From Rickettsiales bacterium (GTDB lineage Bacteria > Pseudomonadota > Alphaproteobacteria > UBA8366): 64,000 nucleotides of DNA. Below the pieces are notes generated by a model. The model did not search any database. It was not told the origin of the DNA and was given only the letters and a program-made list of their open reading frames with translations. The position numbers were made by a program, and so were the translations under genes. How positions within the stretch are numbered: the stretch's first letter is position 1; every line of letters starts with the position of its first letter. Of this stretch, positions 54,481 to 63,479 are shown one piece after another. The DNA lies in assembly GCA_002724555.1 (NCBI GenBank), contig PBOZ01000069.1:1-64000 (forward strand). Reading direction: 5' to 3'.

Positions 54481-55308
54481 TTAACCAAAAAGCGCCAGAA
54501 TTGACCGCTCGCTCTGCGCGGCGAGGGCCAATGAGTTAATACCCAGCTGCTGCCTGGTCTGAAGAGCCAGCAGTTTCGCACTTTCCTCGTTAAGGTCGGC
54601 TAGGGTCAGTTTACCCTCACCACTATTAAGGTTAGCAACGAGATTTTCGGTGAAATCCAAACGCGTTCCAAGGATCGTATTTTTCGAGCCCATTGTCGCC
54701 GCATTCGTACGTAGCTCTGACAATGCAGCAGAAATTGCCGTCAAAGCTGTATCAATATTGGCATTTAGGCCGAAATTATTGGCTGCAACGGCAATGTTAA
54801 TGCCGTCCGATCCAGTCGTGGAATCCAGACCAGTGATGGTCAGGTTACTCGTATTATCATCATTGAATGCAACCGCCAGATTATCAGGTGTCGCCTTAAG
54901 CAGGTTTGACCCGTTAAAGGTGGCGTCGTTTGCGATCAAATTGATTTGACTAAGTAATTCATTGAACTGAACAGCCAAAGTTGACCGCTCATTCGTATTA
55001 CCAGTCGACTTAGCATTAGTAGCAAGACCCTTGGCTTGAACAACCAGTTCAGTAATTGCATCAATACCATCGATCGCAGATTGAATGGTACTAATCGCCA
55101 AGTCAATTTCAGACTTCAGCAATTCGAAATCTGCTGCTGTGTTACTCAATGCTTTTGCAGTGAAAAACGCAGGAGCGTCATCAATAGCTGTATTAACCAC
55201 CTTACCCGTCGACAAACGCGTTTGCGTCAGAGCAATTAAATCAGTGGATCGCTGGAGGGTCAGTAGGTTTGACCTAACTGACGAAGATAGATTGACAGCA
55301 TCTGCCAT
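54481..55308 (-). CDS. fliC: Flagellin (copy A)
   Basis: A 275-residue short flagellin with N-terminal helices VNLSSSVRSNLLTLQRSTDLIALTQTRLSTGKVVNTAIDDAPAFFTA and C-terminal helix EESAKLLALQTRQQLGINSLALAAQSERSILALFG. The central domain is small, as in alphaproteobacterial flagellins, and rich in Asn/Thr/Ser, offering O-glycosylation sites. It is paralogous to copy B with the same length. TAGGAG precedes the ATG. A sigma-54-type promoter lies about 115 bp upstream, leaving a leader of about 100 nt that could be the FlbT target. Confidence 0.96.
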   Translation of the reverse strand: MADAVNLSSSVRSNLLTLQRSTDLIALTQTRLSTGKVVNTAIDDAPAFFTAKALSNTAADFELLKSEIDLAISTIQSAIDGIDAITELVVQAKGLATNAKSTGNTNERSTLAVQFNELLSQINLIANDATFNGSNLLKATPDNLAVAFNDDNTSNLTITGLDSTTGSDGINIAVAANNFGLNANIDTALTAISAALSELRTNAATMGSKNTILGTRLDFTENLVANLNSGEGKLTLADLNEESAKLLALQTRQQLGINSLALAAQSERSILALFG

Positions 55309-55421
55309 GTCAAAACTCCTATTCTAGGACACATGGGTACAACCGCCTTCTGCGGTCGCTATGAAAAGGCTACAATTATTACGATATTCTATCGACCTAA
55401 TTTTAACCAACCGTTGCACTC

Positions 55422-55437
55422 GCAACGGCCATGCCAA
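55422..55437 (-). promoter_or_regulatory. Sigma-54 promoter of flagellin copy A
   Basis: The minus strand reads TTGGCATGGCCGTTGC, very close to the -24/-12 consensus TTGGCAC-N5-TTGC, with GG-N10-GC spacing. The predicted transcript has a leader of about 100 nt before the ATG at 55308. Confidence 0.82.
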
Positions 55438-55592
55438 TCATTATAAATCAATAAAAACAGGTAACTTAGCACTCCTAAAGTCAGTAAAATGCTCGGCAAT
55501 TTTTGTCTAACAGGCAAATTTTACCCGTTTTGCCAGGCAAATATTACCCAGCAGAACTAACATATTTAATTTATGCAACCGAATTTATCATC

Positions 55593-56420
55593 TTAACCGA
55601 AGAGACTAAGGATCGAGCGTTCACTCTGAGAAGCGAGCGCCAACGAGTTAAGACCCAGTTGCTGACGTGTCTGCAGTGCCAGTAGGTTGGCACTCTCCTC
55701 ATTAAGGTCGGCGAGAGTTAATTTTCCAGATCCGGCCTCAAATGTATTCGACAAGTTTTCAGTGAAGTCTAGCCGGGTTTTTAAGATGGTATTGGTCGAA
55801 CCAAAAGTGGCTGCATTACTACGCAACTCCGTCAAGGCGGAAGAAATCGCAGTCAAGGCCGTATCAATATTTGCATTGAGACCAAAGTTATTGGCAGCCG
55901 CAGCAATATTGATGCCTGTTGAGGCAGTCGTGGCGTCCAGACCTGTGATCGTTAGGTTCGAAGTATTGTCCGCATTGAAAACAACAGCGAGATTGTCGGG
56001 TGAAGCCTTTAGTAGGTTCGTGCCATTAAACGTTGAATCATTTGCCAACTGATTAATCTGGCTCAACAGCTCATTGAACTGAATTGCAAGTGTAGACCGC
56101 TCGTTGGTATTTCCCGATGACCTTGCGTTACTTGCTAGGCCTTTGGCCTGCTCCACAAGAGCAGAAATCGATTCGATACCATCGATAGCCGCTTGGACTG
56201 CACTTATCCCTAAATCAATATTGGTTTTAAGGTTCGTTAAATCGGACGCCCGATCGTCAAATGCTCGTGCAGTGAAAAATGCAGCCGCATCGTCAAGCGG
56301 TGAATTAACTCGGAGACCTGTTGAAAGACGCGTCTGTGTCTGATCGATTGATCGACCCGTGGCTTGCAATGCTAAGAGGTTGCTGCGCACGGATTCTGTC
56401 AAGCTAATTTTATCTGCCAT
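55593..56420 (-). CDS. fliC: Flagellin (copy B)
   Basis: A 275-residue flagellin paralogous to copy A: the N-terminus has SLTESVRSNLLALQATGRSIDQTQTRLSTGLRVNSPLDDAAAFFTAR and the C-terminus EESANLLALQTRQQLGLNSLALASQSERSILSLFG. Several differences fall in the DxxS/A-rich N-terminal helix and around residues 65-95. AAAGGAG precedes the ATG. It has its own consensus sigma-54 promoter. No clear terminator separates it from the copy A promoter region, only a weak 6-bp hairpin near 55513-55534. Confidence 0.96.
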   Translation of the reverse strand: MADKISLTESVRSNLLALQATGRSIDQTQTRLSTGLRVNSPLDDAAAFFTARAFDDRASDLTNLKTNIDLGISAVQAAIDGIESISALVEQAKGLASNARSSGNTNERSTLAIQFNELLSQINQLANDSTFNGTNLLKASPDNLAVVFNADNTSNLTITGLDATTASTGINIAAAANNFGLNANIDTALTAISSALTELRSNAATFGSTNTILKTRLDFTENLSNTFEAGSGKLTLADLNEESANLLALQTRQQLGLNSLALASQSERSILSLFG

Positions 56421-56528
56421 TTTGACAACTCCTTTTCTGCCTTACTTGGCTCCTTGGCTTCGCGCTACCGTCTACAAACGACCTTTGGCGTTCACTCTTG
56501 ACAGCACGGAACTTCAGAAAGGAGGGTG

Positions 56529-56544
56529 GCAACCACAGTGCCAA
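56529..56544 (-). promoter_or_regulatory. Sigma-54 promoter of flagellin copy B
   Basis: The minus strand reads TTGGCACTGTGGTTGC, an essentially perfect -24/-12 match. The -12 GC lies 109 bp from the ATG at 56420. The element is almost palindromic, so the plus strand also shows GG-N10-GC, but nothing obvious lies downstream of it on that strand. Confidence 0.88.
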
Positions 56545-56658
56545 AAAATAAATTATGCTTAACTTACTGAAAAATATAAGTTATTTTTTCTTCTGGGTTC
56601 TTCGCAAGGTACCCGAGAACATTAATTACCCGGTAACATTTGCAAAAAGGGGAAAAAA

Positions 56659-57765
56659 CTACCGGCTCATAACACTTTCTATAGCGTCACGAATTCTAAT
56701 AATCGCTGGCCTGTTAAGCTCTTCAAAAAAGGGCAAACCGACAACCCTATCAGCTAGAAATTGGGTAACTTGCAACTCTTCTCCCGAACATCCCAAAAAA
56801 TTTGGTTCGTTATGACAGCCATTGTTCCACCATTTTCGAGATTCTATACCCATGGAGTCTAAACGCTTAATAACACGATTTGCTATTGGCGCTTCAAATT
56901 GCACATTGCAGGTCGAATTTGCTGCCCCTTTTGAAAATCCGGGCCCGAATCTCAAACCGCTAACGCCGGAAAATACATCGAGATATTCCCGGGCAACCAT
57001 TACATTTGCTTGACGTTTAACTTTCCAGCGATCCAATGCCGCTAGTCCGACCGCAGCATTGTATTCACTCAATTTTGCATTGGTTCCCGGTAAATTTGCC
57101 GAACGGCCTTCTAAGAAACCAAAATTTCGGCCAGCACGAATTTTTTTTATCAGTTCTTCGTTTGTGCAGAGCACAACACCACCTTCGCCGATGCCAAGTA
57201 CCTTTGTCGCGTGCAAACTCAGCACAAGTGGAATTCTGCCCCCCTTAGCTTTGTCAAAACTCGCAGCTGCATCGAGAACAACCGGTATACTTGTTTTTCT
57301 GGTGAAAGTTGTCCACCGACTAATTTCAACAGGAGCTCCAAATGGTGCGACAGGCATGATCGCCGCTATGGGACCTTGAATCCTTGACAACCGATTGCAT
57401 ATCGCCTCGGGGTCCAGCGCCCATGTGTTTGGATCTACATCGAGGAAATATGGTTCGAACCCTGCTGACACTGCTGCGTGTGCGGTTGCAACGAAAGTAA
57501 ACGAAGGCATCAAGCAGTAGCCCGAAGGATAGCGGGCCGTCATTCTAAGAGAAACTTCCAACCCCAACGTGCAGTTTGAAACACAAACAGCCTGGTGCTC
57601 AGCTAGATCAAAATGACCTGCGAGCCGCGCCTCAAACAGGCGCTCCATAGGCCCGAAATTGCTATACCGTCGATTTCGATCGATTTCTTCCAAATACGGA
57701 AAAATCGAAGTTGCATCTGGCAATTTTGGCCTCATGAGAGGAATTCGGGACGCAGGAACGGACAT
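56659..57765 (-). CDS. DegT/DnrJ/EryC1/StrS-family sugar aminotransferase
   Basis: A 368-residue PLP enzyme. PYFLDVDPNTWALDPEAI, IPVVLDAAASFD and SLHATKVLGIGEGGVVL, with the PLP-binding Lys in HATK, are family marks, as is the C-terminal CNVQFEAP...LDSMGIESRKWW...LPFFEELNRPAI. These enzymes aminate keto-sugar nucleotides such as precursors of pseudaminic or legionaminic acid, bacillosamine or viosamine. GAGGAA precedes the ATG. Location next to flagellins and TPR glycosyltransferases suggests a donor sugar for glycosylation; the exact product is not readable. Confidence 0.9.
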   Translation of the reverse strand: MSVPASRIPLMRPKLPDATSIFPYLEEIDRNRRYSNFGPMERLFEARLAGHFDLAEHQAVCVSNCTLGLEVSLRMTARYPSGYCLMPSFTFVATAHAAVSAGFEPYFLDVDPNTWALDPEAICNRLSRIQGPIAAIMPVAPFGAPVEISRWTTFTRKTSIPVVLDAAASFDKAKGGRIPLVLSLHATKVLGIGEGGVVLCTNEELIKKIRAGRNFGFLEGRSANLPGTNAKLSEYNAAVGLAALDRWKVKRQANVMVAREYLDVFSGVSGLRFGPGFSKGAANSTCNVQFEAPIANRVIKRLDSMGIESRKWWNNGCHNEPNFLGCSGEELQVTQFLADRVVGLPFFEELNRPAIIRIRDAIESVMSR

Positions 57766-58269
57766 ATTTCCTCAATCAAAAGGTTAATAGTCTATCCATA
57801 ATTCGCTTGTTCTGCCATTGCCCTAAAAATTATTTTTTTAAAAAAATAATTCCCCTCAAACGCTATTGATTGTGGCTCTACAATCACAGTTCAACACTTG
57901 ACGAAACAGACAAATCGTTCAACAGAAAGAATTTTGTTCTTCGTTCCAAAACCGCCAAGCCGCCAGTCTGAATGATACAACACGACGAGAACAGCTTTAA
58001 ACGGCTCTTCTATCTTTCCCATATCGCGAAAATTCATGGAAAAAGTTATAAAAATTTGAAAATCTGTCTATTAATCGAAAGTGCTACCCGTTAACGCTTC
58101 GAGTGCCTGACCGCGCCCAGACGCCTGTCGAATAACGATCACTGAGTTATTACTATTTCATGCAAATTCGGTAGCAAAGTCGTAAACGCCACCTAAAATT
58201 TCTTGCACATCATGACTGGGAACAAGAGGAGCAACCTAATATGATTTCTCCAACGCATCGGGATTTTTC
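57766..58269. other. 504-bp divergent gap between the aminotransferase and wbqC genes
   Basis: No gene is supported. It contains a 24-bp all-AT perfect palindrome (57828-57851) about 63 bp upstream of the aminotransferase start and a short inverted repeat GATTGT...ACAATC near 57868. Promoters for both genes should be here, but I saw no sigma-54-type match. Confidence 0.5.
57828..57851. repeat. 24-bp perfect AT palindrome
   Basis: AATTATTTTTTT is followed directly by its reverse complement, giving seven T then seven A at the centre. It could extrude, bend DNA or bind a regulator such as an H-NS-like or MucR/Ros-type protein. It lies upstream of the sugar aminotransferase gene. Confidence 0.7.
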
Positions 58270-58920
58270 ATGACGACCATCGCGGTTATGCAGCCTTACT
58301 TCCTGCCTTATGCAGGTTACTTTCGGCTCTTCGCTGAAGCTGATGTCGTTTGTATTTTCGACTGCGTACAGTTTCCACGGCGCGGATGGGTCCATCGCAA
58401 CAAGTTACCTGGAGTGGCGGGGCAAGCACAATGGCTTACACTACCCCTTGAAAAAGGACCAATTAATGAACGAATAGCAGACCTCAAATTCGCCGAAAAC
58501 GCGAGAGAGTTATTAGAGGCACGGCTTAAAATTTTTCCCGCATTACGGGCCCCCCGCCACCCGCTACTTGATGCTATGCGCAAGACGGATGGTGACGTTG
58601 TCTCATACTTACTGAAACTGCTCTCAATCTCGTGCCAGGAACTGTGCTTGCCGTTTGAAATTATTCGGACGACAACCCTAAAGATACCGAACTCATTTAC
58701 TGGCCAGAGCCGTGTTTTGGAGGTTTGTCGTCAACTAAACGCCGACCGCTATATCAACCTCTCGGGCGGACGTTTGCTATACAGTGCCCGAGAATTTGAG
58801 CGCAAAGGCATCAAACTGGCACTCTTCGACGAATGGCGCGGCTCCCAATGGAGTATTTTATACCGCCTACTGACAGAGCGAGCGATGCAAGTCGCCACCG
58901 AAATTAAGTGCCAGACCTGA
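58270..58920 (+). CDS. WbqC-family protein
   Basis: A 216-residue WbqC-like protein: TTIAVMQPYFLPYAGYFRLFAEADVVCIFDCVQFPRRGWVHRNKL is the family N-terminus, and CRQLNADRYINLSGGRLLYSAREFERKGIKL the C-terminal block. WbqC proteins occur in O-antigen and other polysaccharide loci and are thought to be enzymes of sugar modification, but the reaction is not established to my knowledge. It overlaps the convergent GT41 gene by 17 nt at the 3' ends. Confidence 0.9.
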   Translation: MTTIAVMQPYFLPYAGYFRLFAEADVVCIFDCVQFPRRGWVHRNKLPGVAGQAQWLTLPLEKGPINERIADLKFAENARELLEARLKIFPALRAPRHPLLDAMRKTDGDVVSYLLKLLSISCQELCLPFEIIRTTTLKIPNSFTGQSRVLEVCRQLNADRYINLSGGRLLYSAREFERKGIKLALFDEWRGSQWSILYRLLTERAMQVATEIKCQT

Positions 58921-61090
58921 TACGCCCTACAAGAAATTCATACAAGGCGTCGACGTGAACCCTATCCGCAAAGATAAACGGCGCTGCCTCCGCTACTCGT
59001 CGATTGAAATTCTCAGAAAACGCACTGTCAGTTCCAAATTTCACAGCAAGTTCGATATATTGTTCAGCCGACCCAGCGACAGCGTCCGTAACATTGAGTA
59101 ATCTGTAAAGAGCCTGCGTATAGCGGCCCCGGAGATACTCCCCCGGCCAGGTCACCATTGGTGTGCCGGCGGTAATGGCTTGCCAACTTGTATTCCCTCC
59201 CCCGAAAGGCCGTGTATCGAGCGAAACATCTGCCAAGGTCATGACGTTCATGTAATCCATGTGGCTCATAGCCGGCAAAAACCGCACTCTTGAAAAATTT
59301 TCACCTAGGTTTTGCCGCAATCGATACTTCAAAATCTCGGCTAGCTCCGGCGTATATCCCTCCAGGAAAACAAGAGTACCTGTAATATCTCTAGAAAGAA
59401 TACCCAAAAACAGCTCGTCCATATTTGGATGGATCTTTACAAGCGTCTGGCCACAAAAATAGAGCGCTCCATCACTCGGCAAATTAAAAAACTCGCGAGG
59501 CTTGACGGGACTGGGCATTTCTGGCTGTTCGTAATAGGTGGGCGCACCCGGTAGACGAATCAGCGGTATCGAGTAATGAGTCACCGCATCCTCTGGTTCT
59601 TGAAGATCGCAACTAATATAAGCGTCTATATTTCCTGTATCGACTGAATCTGGATGTCCGCCCAAAACATATTGAAATGGAGCCAGCCTTGCGAAGGCAA
59701 GAAAATATGTCAGCGGGTCCATTCCAATATCTGTAAAGACCAAAACGTCAAGCCGTTCTTCCTCAATCGCACGTCGCGCCGCATCCAAATTCTTGGGCAA
59801 GATAATTGTTTTTTCCACGTCTTGCGCAATCGAAGCCCACAGAGGGTCCTCTCTTTGCGTGAAGGTGAATGCGATAATCGAAACGTCGTCACGTTTGTGA
59901 AACCTGAGCACACCATGAAAGCACCGACCGACCGAATTGCTTTGGAAGTATCGGGAAATGAAGCCTATTCGGACACGGCTGCCTATCCGGCGACTGTCCT
60001 CTTTATCCTCTTTACAATGAGAAGCCCTGTAAGAAAGGGATGGGCATGCTCCTAGATACATCAACTTTAAATTCTCTATGATGGCGCGATTATTTTCATC
60101 CTGATAGGAAAGATTGAAGGTTGGTACGCCCACTTCCTCAAATGGGTCCTGCAAATCAAGGATCGAAGATACCAAATTTTCGATGCGTATCGTTAGTTCA
60201 CAACGTGCAACCTCCATAGACTTTTTGGAGGTCGCAACAACCGGAAGTAATAACGCCTTTTTAACGCGGGTCCCATCATCATCGGCCTTTAGGGATAACG
60301 CTGTCTCGTAGGCCACCGCCGCGCCGATGGTATCACCAATTTTATACAAGGCATTTCCAAGGTTGGAATATGTTTCAAAAACGGCAATGCCTTTATCAAT
60401 TAGCCGGCGCAAAACTGCTACTGCTTCACCTGATCGCCCTTTATCCAGCAAAGCGACACCCAAATTATTAGCTGCTTCAACTTGATGCGGCTCTGCTTGA
60501 ATTGCGCGTTCGTAAAGCACTAATGCCTCGTCCGTAAATCCCTGTTCCGCCTTGAGAATACCAAGGTTTACTAGCGCTCCCGCGTTGTGTGGATCGATAA
60601 TGATTGCGCGTTCAAAAAAATTTTCCGCCTGCGCAGGTTGTTTATATTTCAAACAACAAATTCCAAGGTTATTTAACGCACCCGCATGGTCTGGAATTTC
60701 TCTAATGACCGCTTCGAAGTGACGGATCGCTTCATCGAGATGCCCCTGCTCCATTCTAATATTTCCAAGAGCAAAATTTCCCGTCGCGACACGTGGATCC
60801 AATTGAAGCGCTCTCGACAACGCTAAAGACGCTGCTTCGGTTTTATTCAAGGCACGCAAGGTTAGACCAAGATTTAGCGGGGCTGTTGCCAATCCTGGCG
60901 CCAATCGTTCCGCAATTTCAAAATGGGCTACTGCAGCGTTAAGGTTGCCGTTTTTATTGGCTGCCACCCCGCAAAGCATTGCGGCTTCCGCATGATGAGG
61001 TGCGTCACTGATCAACAATTCTTGTGCGTCAGAAAACCTAGACTGGGAAATCAAGGCATGCGCCCTCGACAAGAGTTGCTCCAAACTCAT
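58904..61090 (-). CDS. TPR protein with SPINDLY-like (GT41-type) glycosyltransferase domain, copy 2
   Basis: A 728-residue protein. The first 270 residues are about eight TPR units (AIRHFEAVIREIPDHAGALNNLGICCLKYKQPAQAENFFERAI). The catalytic-like half has RIGFISRYFQSNSVGRCFHGVL, DVLVFTDIGMDPLTYFLAFARLAPFQYVLGGHPDSVDTGNIDAYI, ALYFCGQTLVKIHPNMDELF and FGGGNTSWQAITAGTPMVTWPGEYLRGRYTQALYRLL. It differs from classical OGT (GGGNTSWQ in place of GHTTTSD) but matches a bacterial branch of the fold. Its ATG overlaps the stop of copy 3 by 4 nt. Confidence 0.86.
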   Translation of the reverse strand: MSLEQLLSRAHALISQSRFSDAQELLISDAPHHAEAAMLCGVAANKNGNLNAAVAHFEIAERLAPGLATAPLNLGLTLRALNKTEAASLALSRALQLDPRVATGNFALGNIRMEQGHLDEAIRHFEAVIREIPDHAGALNNLGICCLKYKQPAQAENFFERAIIIDPHNAGALVNLGILKAEQGFTDEALVLYERAIQAEPHQVEAANNLGVALLDKGRSGEAVAVLRRLIDKGIAVFETYSNLGNALYKIGDTIGAAVAYETALSLKADDDGTRVKKALLLPVVATSKKSMEVARCELTIRIENLVSSILDLQDPFEEVGVPTFNLSYQDENNRAIIENLKLMYLGACPSLSYRASHCKEDKEDSRRIGSRVRIGFISRYFQSNSVGRCFHGVLRFHKRDDVSIIAFTFTQREDPLWASIAQDVEKTIILPKNLDAARRAIEEERLDVLVFTDIGMDPLTYFLAFARLAPFQYVLGGHPDSVDTGNIDAYISCDLQEPEDAVTHYSIPLIRLPGAPTYYEQPEMPSPVKPREFFNLPSDGALYFCGQTLVKIHPNMDELFLGILSRDITGTLVFLEGYTPELAEILKYRLRQNLGENFSRVRFLPAMSHMDYMNVMTLADVSLDTRPFGGGNTSWQAITAGTPMVTWPGEYLRGRYTQALYRLLNVTDAVAGSAEQYIELAVKFGTDSAFSENFNRRVAEAAPFIFADRVHVDALYEFLVGRIRSGT

Positions 61091-63168
61091 GTCTTGGCTC
61101 TCAAACTCAAGAAAAATTCAGCGAAGGCGGCTGCGCAGACTTCGTCTTCCAAAACCGCTCCAGATCGAGCTTCGATTTGGTCTGCAACTTTTTTACGGTA
61201 CTTGCGATCCGTTCCAAGTCGGATAGCGATTTCAACGTAATTATCTGGGGATTCAGCAATGCATTCGCTGATCCCCATATGTTGATAATGTGCGAGCGTA
61301 CCGCGCCCCCTTATCCATCGACCAGGCAACGTGACCACCGGCACTCCCATCGCAAAACTCTGATAGTTCGTATTCCCGGCACCAAATGGCCAAGTGTCTA
61401 GGACCACATTGGACACAGCAATCGTATCGATGAAGGTTTGAAGCGGCACCTTCGGCAAAACGACCACACGTTCAAAATTTTGCCTGAAAATTGGTTTCCA
61501 ACGAGCTAACAATAATCGGGTCCAGTTTGGGTCGTTTGCGGTGAAGATTACGAGGTAACCTTCCGTATCCAGCACTAATAATTTTGCCAGATAAGTGTCC
61601 ATTTCAGGATGGATCTTGATTAGGTTATGCGGACAAAGATAAACGTTACCCTTACTGGGCAGGTTAAGATCTAAACGCGAAGGCATCGGATCTGAACGCA
61701 ATAACCTCGGATACCAACTCTGCACACCGGCTAGCCGAACAATTGGTTCTGTATAACTTTTCTGAGCATCTTCCGGTTCTGCAATATCATTGCTGATAAA
61801 ATAATCGATCGTATTCAGTCCTGTGGTATCGGGGTGCCCCCATGTCACGCACTGCAGTGGTGCCAGCCGGGAATAGGCCAAAAAGTAACTGAAAGGCTCC
61901 ATTCCGATATCGGCATAGAGCAGAATATCAAAACGCTCGTCCGCAATTTCCTGCCGGGCGGTCCGTATACTCGGAGATATATGAATCACGTTGTCAACGG
62001 CATTATCGATCCGCGCAGAGACATTCCTTTCCGCACCGGAGGGCGTGATTGCGGTGACGCAGAATTGGTCCCTTGGTAATTTGGCCAATAGTCCAAATAT
62101 CATCCAAGCGACCGCATGTTCTCCGAAATTCTTAGACACAACACCCAATCGAATTTTGCCGCCGTTTCGTTTAACCGACGATCTACAATGCGGCGCCGTC
62201 CACAGTAGGTCAGGAAATAATTGCGCATAAAATACCGCGAGTTGTTCCATGTGATCACGGTCATTTTCGCCATGATAGGCAAGATAAAAATTCATCGCGC
62301 CTACTTGCTGTGGATCACCGCCAACAGGTTGAAGTTCTTCTGACAAAGACTGAAATTTTCTTTTAAATCGTTCCCGCCAATGACTAATTTCTGTAATCGA
62401 AGCGGGTATTACAGGCATCAGTCCAGCGTCCGCTATCAAAAACCGATGATCCCGCCGCAAGTCGTATGCCTTTGCAAGATTATCTGCGGCGAGAACGGTC
62501 TCTCCTTGCGCGGCTTGTGTCATCGCTCGATTGAAATATGCGTCCGCATAATCAGGATCGAGTTCGATCGCCTGATCAAAGCATTTGATAGCCTCAACGT
62601 TTCGGTTCAATTGCCTTTGTAAATTGCCAAGACCGTTGTGTGCCGCAGCCAATTCAGGCGCGATCAGGATTGCATTTTGATATTCCGTGATTGCACGATC
62701 AAGTAATCCGAGCGCCCGAAGTACATTACCGTGATTTGCATATGCCATGGCAAAATCGGGCTTAAACATAATAGCTTTTTCAAGCAGGCTTGCGGCTTCT
62801 TCCAAACGTCCTTGGCGTTCCCGAACCAAAGCCAGATTATTAAGCGATTCCACATGGCTTGCATTAACTGTAACTGCACGCTGCAAGTATGCTTCCGCAC
62901 GATCCATCAACCCACAGGTAAAAGCGATCATGCCAGCGTTTGACAAAAACACGACTTCTTCTGGTTTTTGATCAATCGCCTTTTCTAGCCACTCAAGAGC
63001 CATCTCATGTTGTTCTGTCTCATGATAACAAAGCGCCATTAAGTGATGACCGTCTGCACTAAGCGGATTGATCTTCATATGCTCACGCAATGAGCTTTGC
63101 GCTGAACCAAAGTTGCCTTGTTGAAAAAAATTTTGCGCTTCTTCAAACGCAGAGCTACTTTCTGACAT
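61087..63168 (-). CDS. TPR protein with SPINDLY-like (GT41-type) glycosyltransferase domain, copy 3
   Basis: A 693-residue paralogue of the next gene. About seven TPRs (about 1-240; AIKCFDQAIELDPDYADAYFNRAMTQA) precede a GT41-like half: IRLGVVSKNFGEHAVAWMIFGLL, DILLYADIGMEPFSYFLAYSRLAPLQCVTWGHPDTTGLNTIDYFI, VYLCPHNLIKIHPEMDTYL and PFGAGNTNYQSFAMGVPVVTLPGRWIRGRGTLAHYQHMG. It is the first gene of a two-gene minus-strand unit. Target and donor sugar are unknown; TPR plus GT41 proteins (FlmG in Caulobacter) glycosylate flagellin with nonulosonic acid, a likely parallel. Confidence 0.86.
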   Translation of the reverse strand: MSESSSAFEEAQNFFQQGNFGSAQSSLREHMKINPLSADGHHLMALCYHETEQHEMALEWLEKAIDQKPEEVVFLSNAGMIAFTCGLMDRAEAYLQRAVTVNASHVESLNNLALVRERQGRLEEAASLLEKAIMFKPDFAMAYANHGNVLRALGLLDRAITEYQNAILIAPELAAAHNGLGNLQRQLNRNVEAIKCFDQAIELDPDYADAYFNRAMTQAAQGETVLAADNLAKAYDLRRDHRFLIADAGLMPVIPASITEISHWRERFKRKFQSLSEELQPVGGDPQQVGAMNFYLAYHGENDRDHMEQLAVFYAQLFPDLLWTAPHCRSSVKRNGGKIRLGVVSKNFGEHAVAWMIFGLLAKLPRDQFCVTAITPSGAERNVSARIDNAVDNVIHISPSIRTARQEIADERFDILLYADIGMEPFSYFLAYSRLAPLQCVTWGHPDTTGLNTIDYFISNDIAEPEDAQKSYTEPIVRLAGVQSWYPRLLRSDPMPSRLDLNLPSKGNVYLCPHNLIKIHPEMDTYLAKLLVLDTEGYLVIFTANDPNWTRLLLARWKPIFRQNFERVVVLPKVPLQTFIDTIAVSNVVLDTWPFGAGNTNYQSFAMGVPVVTLPGRWIRGRGTLAHYQHMGISECIAESPDNYVEIAIRLGTDRKYRKKVADQIEARSGAVLEDEVCAAAFAEFFLSLRAKT

Positions 63169-63479
63169 GGTGGCTAGTCTAATTTGATTCTGAGATTTGC
63201 ATAACTTTTTCGTGGATCATAAAGAACATAGAAAAAGTCCTATAACCATTCCTCCGAGCAAAGGCGACAAAAACGCGTGCCTCGAGCTTTCAAGCTACAA
63301 AAAAATTGTGCCCATAAAAATGCAATGTATCAAAATAAAAAGGAATTTGCCCAAACCTTCGCACACTGACCGAAATAAAAATTCTCCACATTTGCTTCGT
63401 TGCTTTTTTGCGGGATATTCGGCATTCCGGTTGCATGGCACAACGCCAGAAACCATCAAAACGGGACCTGCGGTTCACA
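63169..63479. other. 311-bp divergent gap before the acyltransferase gene
   Basis: No gene is supported; the tracked 63197-63544 ORF runs out of frame into the acyltransferase. A small AGCTT..AAGCT inverted repeat is near 63288. TGGCAC occurs at 63435-63440 but lacks a GC at the correct -12 distance, so I do not call a sigma-54 site. Confidence 0.5.

Noticed and set aside
63433-63450. TGGCAC sequence before the acyltransferase gene as a sigma-54 promoter
   Set aside because: There is no GC at the required 10-nt distance.
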